DNA of 64,000 nt from Liolophura sinensis. Lineage: Eukaryota > Mollusca > Polyplacophora > Chitonida > Chitonidae. Within the stretch, counting starts at the first letter, position 1. Each line of letters begins with the position of its first letter. The stretch covers positions 2,728,001 to 2,792,000 of the forward strand of contig NC_088300.1 of NCBI RefSeq assembly GCF_032854445.1, read 5' to 3'. Under the pieces are notes generated by a model. It had not been told where the DNA came from. It made no database searches and was given only the letters and a program-made list of their open reading frames with translations. The position numbers were made by a program, and so were the translations under genes. Below are positions 13,301-22,300 of this stretch, piece after piece.

Positions 13301-16300
13301 TTAACAGATTGGGCAGAAACTTTGGCTTGCTCCCTCTGAGAAGGTTCTACCTCAGCTCTGGGTGGAACCAACTGAGTGGGCGTGTAAGTAACGACAGGTT
13401 CCTTCTGTCTGGCCTTGACAATGACAGGCTCCGCCTTGACTAGAAACAGCTCCTCCTCCACTTCGTCTCCTTCTGTTTCCATATGGCCTGACAGCTCTTG
13501 ATCATTCTGTACCTGTAGGAGGTCTCCACCTTCAACCATCTCCACCACCTCTTCACCAGCTTCCTGTTTGTAAACATACGCGACATCTACCAGCCTGCTG
13601 TCGTTATAATCAGTGGGATAATCATTCTCCTCCATCACATCCTCCACTCTGACCTCTGGTGTTTTGCCAGATACTTGCTTCACCAAGACATGCTGCTCTG
13701 CAGTGTCCATTTCTGGCTCTGCAACAAAAATAGTGGACTTCTCAAATTGTATGATATACACACCACACATTTCAAGATGCAGCATGTGTCCTCTGGAAGA
13801 AAAGTTGCCTTCACTTGAAAATTTTGAGAATAATGTAAAAATAAATTAACTGGTTTAAGTGGCTGACTGGATAACAACAATTTTCAGAAATATTTCTTTC
13901 CTGCACCCACATCAGACATCAAACACACATATTAGCCTTCTTTTATTTGCCAACCTACACACACATTAGCCATCTCAATTCACTCATCCTACACACGTAT
14001 TAGCCATCTTTTATTAGCCATCTTACACACACATTAGCCATCCTACACATGTATTATCTATTTTATCTTAGCCATCCTACACACACATATCAGTCATCTT
14101 TTATTAGCCATCCTACACACACATTAGCCATCCTACACATGTATTATCTATTTTATCTTAGCCATCCTGCACACACATATCAGTCATCTTTTATTAGCCA
14201 TCCTACACACACATTAGCCATCCTACAAACATATTAGCCATCTTATTTTAACCATCTTACAAAGGTATTAGTCATCTTTTATTAGCCATCTTACACACAC
14301 GTTAGCCATCCTACACATGTATTAGCCATCTTATTTTAGCCATCCTACACACATATTAGTCATCCTGTATTAGCCATCCTACACACACATTAGCCATCCT
14401 ACACACATATTAGTCAGCTTTCATTAGCCATCCTAAACACACATAAGCCATGCTACACACATATTAGCCATCTTATTTTGGCCACCCTACACACGTATTA
14501 GCCATCTTTTATTAGCCATCTTACACACACATTAGCCATCCTTCACATATATTGGCCATCTTATTTTGGCCATCCTATACACATTTTAGTCATCTTTTAT
14601 TCCCCATCCTACACACATTAGCCATTTTATTTTGGCCATCCTACACACATATTAGCCATATTATTTTGGCCATCCTACACACATATTAGTCATCTTTTAT
14701 TAGCCATCCTACACACACATAAGCCATCTTTCACACATATTAGCCATCTTATTTTGGCCATCCTACACACATATTAGCCATCTTATTTTGGCCATCCTAC
14801 ACACATATTAGCCATCTTATTTTGGCCATCCTACACACATATTTGTCATCTTTTATTAGCCATCCAACACACATATTAGCCATCTTATACTGGCCATCCT
14901 ACACACATACTAGCCATCTTATTTTGGCCATCCTACACACATATTAGCCATCTTACTTTGGCCACCCTACACACACAGGTGCCATCCTACACACATATTA
15001 GCCATCTTATTTTGGCCATTCCTAACACACAGAAGTCACTCTACACACATATTAGCCATCTTCTATACATATTGTTTTACAATTTACACCATGACTAGAC
15101 AGAGCCTGGGGGAAACCCACAACTATCCCAATATTGCTGGCAGACCTTCGCTCCCATCTTATATTAGGCATCCTACACACATTCATGTACATGTATTAGC
15201 AATCCTTCACACATATTTGCCATCCTTTAACCAGTGCAAACACATATAAGCCATTAGAAAACAACAGTTTGAAACGTTAGTTTGACTCAGATTTGAGTTT
15301 ACAGAAAGAGTTCTCATGCTTACCCTCACTAACACTGCCCTCCTCACTAAGGTGTTCAGGGTCTACAGGAGCAGAGGGCTGTAGAAAACAACAGCTGGAA
15401 ACGTTGGTTTGACTCAGATTTGAGTTTACAGAAGTTCTCATGCTTACCCTCGCTAGCACTGCCCTCCTCACTAAGGTGTTCAGGGTCTACAAGAGCAGAG
15501 GGCTGTAGAAAACAACAGCTGGAAACGTTGCTTTGACTCAGATTTGAGTTTACAGTAGGAGTTCTCATGCTTACCCTCGCTAGCACTGCCCCCATCACTA
15601 AGGTGTTCAGGGTCTACAGGAGCAGAGGGCTGTAGAAAACAACAGCTGGAAACGTTGGTTTGACTCAGATTTGAGTTTACAGAAGTTCTCATGCTTACCC
15701 TCGCTAGCACTGCCCTCCTCACTAAGGTGTTCAGGGTCTACAGGAGCAGAGGGCTGTAGAAAACAACAGCTGGAAACGTTGGTTTGACTCAGATTTGAGT
15801 TTACAGAAGTTCTCATGCTTACCCTCGCTAGCACTGCCCTCCTCACTAAGGTGTTCACGGTCCACAGGAGCAGAGGGCTTTAGAAAACAACAGCTGGAAA
15901 CGTTGGTTTGACTCAGATTTGAGTTTACAGAAGTTCTCATGCTTACCCTCGCTAGTACTGCCCTCCTCACTAAGGTGTTCAGGGTCTACAAGAGCAGGGG
16001 GCTGTAGAAAACAACAGCTGGAAACGTTGATTTGACTCAGATTTGAGTTTACAGAAGTTCTCATGCTTACCCTCGCTAGCACTGTCCTCCTCACTAAGGT
16101 GTTCAGGGTCTACAAGAGCAGGGGGCCGTAGAAAACAACAGCTGGAAACGTTGGTTTGACTCAGATTTGAGTTTACAGAAGGAGTTCTCATGCTTACCCT
16201 TGCTAACACTGCCCTCCTCACTAAGGTGTTCAGGGTCTACAGGAGCAGAGGGCTGTAGAAAACAACAGCTGGAAACGTTGCTTTGACTCAAATTTAGTTT

Positions 16301-19300
16301 ACAGAAGGAGTTCTCATGCTTACCCTTGCTAACACTGCCCTCCTCACTAAGGTGTTCAGGGTCTACAGGAGCAGAGGGCTGTAGAAAACAACAGCTGGAA
16401 ACGTTGGTTTGACTCAGATTTGAGTTTACAGAAGTTCTCATGCTTACCCTCGCTAGCACTACCCTCCTCACTAAGGTGTTCAGGGTCTACAGGAGCAGGG
16501 GGCTGTAGAAAACAACAGCTGGAAACGTTGGTTTGACTCAGATTTGAGTTTACAGAAGTTCTCATGCTTACCCTCGCTAGCACTGCCCTCCTCGCTAAGG
16601 TGTTCAGGGTCTACAGGAGCAGGGGGCTGTAGAAAACAACAGCTGGAAACGTTGGTTTGACTCAGATTTGAGTTTACAGAAGTTCTCATGCTTACCCTCG
16701 CTAGCACTGCCCTCCTCGCTAAGGTGTTCAGGGTCTACAGGAGCAGGGGGCTGTAGAAAACAACAGCTGGAAACGTTGGTTTGACTCAGATTTGAGTTTA
16801 CAGAAGGAGTTCTCATGCTTACCCTCGCTAGCACTGCCCTCCTCGCTAAGGTGTTCAGGGTCTACAGGAGCAGGGGGCTGTAGAAAACAACAGCTGGAAA
16901 CATTGGTTTGACTCATATTTGAGTTTACAGAAGGCGTTCTCATGCTTACCCTCGCCAGCACTGCCCTCCTCGCTAAGGTGTTCAGGGTCTACAGGAGCAG
17001 GGGGCTGCTGCAATACTTCACGCTTCAGTGACCTCATGATCTCGTCATGCTTGGACCGCGTGAACAGCGACCTTGATTTAGCCGTCACTCGTTCTACCAT
17101 TCGGCCAACAGGTATGTATGCACTGCCTAAAATCAAACAATGTGATAAAAAACTGGAGATGCACACAACCACTAACTAATAAAAACTGTGCTGGCTACAA
17201 CAATAAAGATACAGCATGCTAAACAGCCTATTTCTACTGGGTAGGGTAGAATGTAAATAAATAACCATTTAGGAGTGACCAGGTTTATAATTCAGCTTTT
17301 GTCACATACACTCTATACACATATATACTTCCCTAACCTCAGAAAGTTTTCACGTATTTCGTTACTTTATGCTTGACATCGCTTTTGACATAGACACATT
17401 ATTTCAGTCATCTCTGCATAATGATATCATATATTCAAACTCTTACAGATACCATCTATACCTCTCAGCACTCAGTATATTCAATATGACAATGCTGGTA
17501 TGACTGCTCTTTAGCTCAAAGCCATTTTTATACCCCAAGAAGACAGCCGAGAACTTTCTTTGTATTTTTACAGGTTACAGGCAAGGCAAAAAACTACGAG
17601 AAGGTTGTCAGTGACAGCTAATACTGAGATGCCTTTTGGCAGAAATATAGGAAAGATAGGAAGTTTTGAACAAATATAAGAAAATATAGGAGGATCTGGA
17701 AAATAAATGAAAATATAGGAAATACAGGAAGACTCTGAGGCCTGTTTACTAAATGCCGGCAATAAAAAGATGCAGAATCATCACTGATTGTTTGCTGTAA
17801 GAGATACGCAAGTTCAGGCTAAGTATAAGTACTACATTTATTCAAGAGAGGCCAAGGTTGCAGGCTTTAGCCCAGGATAGCCTATCTCCCCTGCCAGCCA
17901 ATCAGCGTCAATTCTGTATCCCTTCAACTGGAGTCATGAACATGATATGTTTCCTGTAATGTTATGTTTTCATGTAACCTTGTACATGTATGACTTACCA
18001 GATACCACAGCCTTGTTTCTGCTCACAGACTTAGTTGCCTCATCCACTGCCCTCATCAGCAGAGACTTGTTTGCCTGCAGATTGCGAGGCACACTGGATC
18101 TACAGTACAAAAGTATAAAGGACATCAATCACCCAGTACTTCCACCCCTCTCATAAAACTGACAGCTCTAATACTCTTCATAAGAATACCTGTAAATGAA
18201 GTCTTTCTTAGGTTGAATACGAGACAGGAAATACTGTTTATTGCCTTTCGATTCAGTTGGCACCAAATCTGTCTTTGTAAACCCTAACCATTCAATCACT
18301 TGAATACAAAACTTCACATTCACATTATCCTTTGTTAAGATTTTTAATCAATGCTTTTGAACACTGACTATTCATTATTTTTTTCAGAATGCAAAATCAG
18401 AAATTAAAATTTGTGAAAAAATTTGTTGCTGACCTTCTGGCGCTGACCTTGACAACACTGGCAACACTGCCGACAGCGGGGTTCAATGGGTCATACTCCT
18501 CCTCCTCCTCAGTCTCCTCGACCATTCGGCGAGTCTTCACTGTTCCCAGTACAGAGCCCGGCATCCTTCTCTTGATCGCTGTGCTGGAGCCGGTTATAGC
18601 CTGTAACACCACAACAGATATCATATATGGAAGTCAACAGACTCATATGTCAGGAGGAGATATCACACATGGAAGTCAACATTCACATGTCAGGGGGAGA
18701 TATCACACATGGAAGTCAACACTCACATGTCAGGAGGAGATATCACACATGGAAGTCAACACTCACATGTCAGGGGGAGATATCACACATGGAAGTCAAC
18801 ACTCACATGTCAGGGGAGATATCACACATGGAAGTCAGCACTCACATGTCAGGGGGAGACATCACACATGGAAGTCAACACTCACATGTCAGGAGGAGAT
18901 ATCACACATGGAAGTCAACACTCACATGTCAGGGGAGATATCACACATGGAAGTCAACACTCACATGTCAGGGGGAGATATCACACATGGAAGTCAACAG
19001 ACTCACATGTCAGGGGGAGATATCACATATGGAAGTCAACAGACTTGCATGTCAAGGGGAGATATCACACATGGAAGTCAACAGACTCACATGTCAGGGA
19101 GAGATATCACACATGGAAGTCAACACTCACATGTCGGGGGAAGATATCACACATGGAAGTCAACACTCACATGTCAGGGGGAGATATCACACATGGAAGT
19201 CAACATTCACATGTCGGGGGGAGATATCCCACATGGAAGTCAACACTCACATGTCGGGGGGAGACATCACACATGGAAGTCAACACTCACATGTCAGGAG

Positions 19301-22300
19301 GAGATATCACACATGGAAGTCAACACTTACATGTCAGGGGGAGATAACACACATGGAAGTCAGCACTCACATGTCAGGGGGAGATATCACACATGGAAGT
19401 CAACACTCACATGTCAGGGGGAGATATCACACATGGAAGTCAACACTTACATGTCAGGGGGAGACATCACACATGGAAGTCAGCACTCACATGTCAGGGG
19501 GAGATATCACACATGGAAGTCAACACTCACATGTCAGGGGGAGATATCACACATGGAAGTCAGCACTCACATGTCAGGGGGAGATATCACACATGGAAGT
19601 CAACACTCACATGTCACATGGAAGTCAACTATTACAAAGCCAATGCAATGAATTCTTCCAATACCAAAAAAGCTGGGTACAATACTGTGATACAGGGCAC
19701 AGTGTGAAGACAGGGCACATATGAAGACTGGGCACAGTGTGACGACAGGGCACAGCATGAAGACAGGGCACGATATGAAGACAGGGCACTGTCTAAAAAC
19801 ATGGCAAGGTATTAAAGCAGCGCAGAGTGTGAAAACAGGGCCCAGTATGAAGACAGGACATAGTGTGAAGACAGTGCATTGTGTGAAGATAGGGCACGGT
19901 GTGAAGACAGCGCATGGTGTAAAGAAAGGGCCCAGTATGAAGACAGGGCACAGTGTATGAAGACTGGTTGCAGTGTGAAGACAAAGTACAATATGAAGTT
20001 ATGGTAGTGACAGGGAGCATGCTTGTTGGGTAATAGGCAGTTATGGGTAGTACTGTAGTTATAGGCAGTATGGTAGTGACAGGGAGCATGGTAGTTTTCA
20101 GGGATTATAGCAGTTATGGGTAGTATGGTACTTATGGGTATTATTGTAATTACAGGGAGTAAGGTAGCATGGTAGTTACAAAAGTGCACTCTGCTTACCC
20201 TTCTGGGAGGATCCCTGCTGGGTACTTGGTAAACTTGATCCTCGTCTTGTATGGACACCTTCCTGCTGGAGCTTGCAACACGACTAGACAAAGGAGCTTT
20301 GGACATATCCGTCATGGCACCTAGACGGGATGAGAGTGGAACAGACCTGACCACCACAGCCTCTGTAGGCTTTGTAGTGGGGACCAAGGGTGTTATCCGA
20401 GCAAACACTGTAGTTGATCGCCTGGTAACCTGAGCAGACTCCTCTAGTGAAGGGAGATTACTCTTTGGGCTGCTCATGGTAGCTGGCCTCCCCTTGGACG
20501 CCTGTTTCTTGGCCTCCTCTGCCTGTGCTGCCCTCTCTGCCTCTTGTGAAAACTCTTCACTGAATTCATCTGATGACACATACGTATAATAGTAGTATTA
20601 TGCAAATATGAAGATTATTTTTACACCACAAAAAAAATGATGACAGAACAGCTTTTATCACCCTTCTGACATATGGGCCACAGGGGCAGCTGGGTTTTAA
20701 TATTCCTGCATAATCTAAAGGCAATGTCCTGTGTAGACTGATAAAATTATACATTTTGCGCCACCCTGAAATTTGTCAATCTAACCAATGTAGTTTTGTC
20801 TCCAAAATTAAATTAAAAATTGGCATAAATTGCACTGAAAGTTGCTTTTCATATGTGAAAATGTTGAGGAATTAGGGTCATCTTCATGAACAGGCAGTGA
20901 CAAGGATTGAACAGTATCACAAAACACTGCTGTAACCATAACACTGCACCACATGCCATGTTCCTTGAACATATCATTGTGGTAGAAACTGGAAGTCACT
21001 AAGTCCACCACAATCAAACTTTACTTTAAAGTGATTTTCCGATCAGAAGTAAGAATTTGTGTTAATGTCATGAATATGAGGAAAGTTAACTTCATTCATA
21101 AAAGTTGACAAGCATAACGTCTCTTTTTTTCTGATAGATGGGGTATATTATTCAGAAAGTTTCCAGCTGTCATAGTTACCATATTCAGCTTTGACAGTGA
21201 ACTCTGGCTCCTCGTCTTCTTGTGAGACCTTTGTTGCCGTGGTAACCTCTGTCTCCTCCTTACCCTCTTCCTCACTGTGTGTCTCACCAGTTGCATGATC
21301 CTCAATTACATGTTCCTCAGCTTCATCTTGGGAAGTTTTAGTCACTTTTGTTAATGCCTGTGCCTCAAGAGGTTTGGACTTACTGGACTGAGAGCTCTTC
21401 TGCGTTTCACTGTCAGTCCCTTCAGCCACTTCAGACTTAGCCACTGTCTTGGGAGTGGCCTTGTGTGACTTGTGAGCAGTTGTACTTACAGAAACTGCAG
21501 GGCCTTTTTCTCGTGAAGTTTCCCTCATAACCTGTGATGGTTTGTGAGGTTTACTCACTGTTTCTTTGACTTTAGCAGGCGGTGAGGTTTTCTCTGCTTT
21601 TTCTGTTGATTTCCTATGAATTGACTTGGTACTCTTTTTGTCTGTGACCTTTTCTGTTGTTTCTTTTACAGCCTTTGCAGACTTCTCTACAGCTTCTTTC
21701 TTTTTTGATGCTGAAATATTAACCAAATAATAAACTCCATACTGGTGATTTGTAACCTAAACAATTAGATTAACATTCGTGACAATCAATCTCCCTGTGT
21801 TTAATAAAATAAACAGTGATAGTCAAACCCTTGTCAGATAGTTTGTTTGGAAATCCTGATATTTTTGGTGTGTCAAATTCACTTCATGCCAGCTATAACT
21901 CCAAGGCACCAAAAATTTCAGGGTCGGTAACTCTGGTACATTATAACATATCATACACACTGGGCTGCTAGCTGTACTTTCTCTTTATCAGTTTATAATC
22001 AGGTTAGTTTTAAGCACTTGAAGCCTGCTACACTCCTAAAATACAAACAATCTGTAAAGTATATATACTTACACACTGAAATAGACTGCAACCTGACCAG
22101 AAGGTTCTGTAACCTAGAAACAATGACAAAAAGTGCAAGACACTTCTTTTAGTTGTGGCTATTTGTATGAGATAAAGTCAAGGTGTGGTAAGAAGCCTGA
22201 GAATATCCCCAAACTATGTACTGATTTGATGTTGTACATCATCTTGGAGAATATTTCATTTATATAACAAATAGCTGTAGGGGGCCTTGGTGGCTGAGGG

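Noticed and set aside
18389-19724. 420- and 365-codon plus-strand open frames
   Set aside because: They read antisense through ZC3H14 exon 7 into the 41-bp minisatellite; three overlapping frames are open at once, with no gene context.
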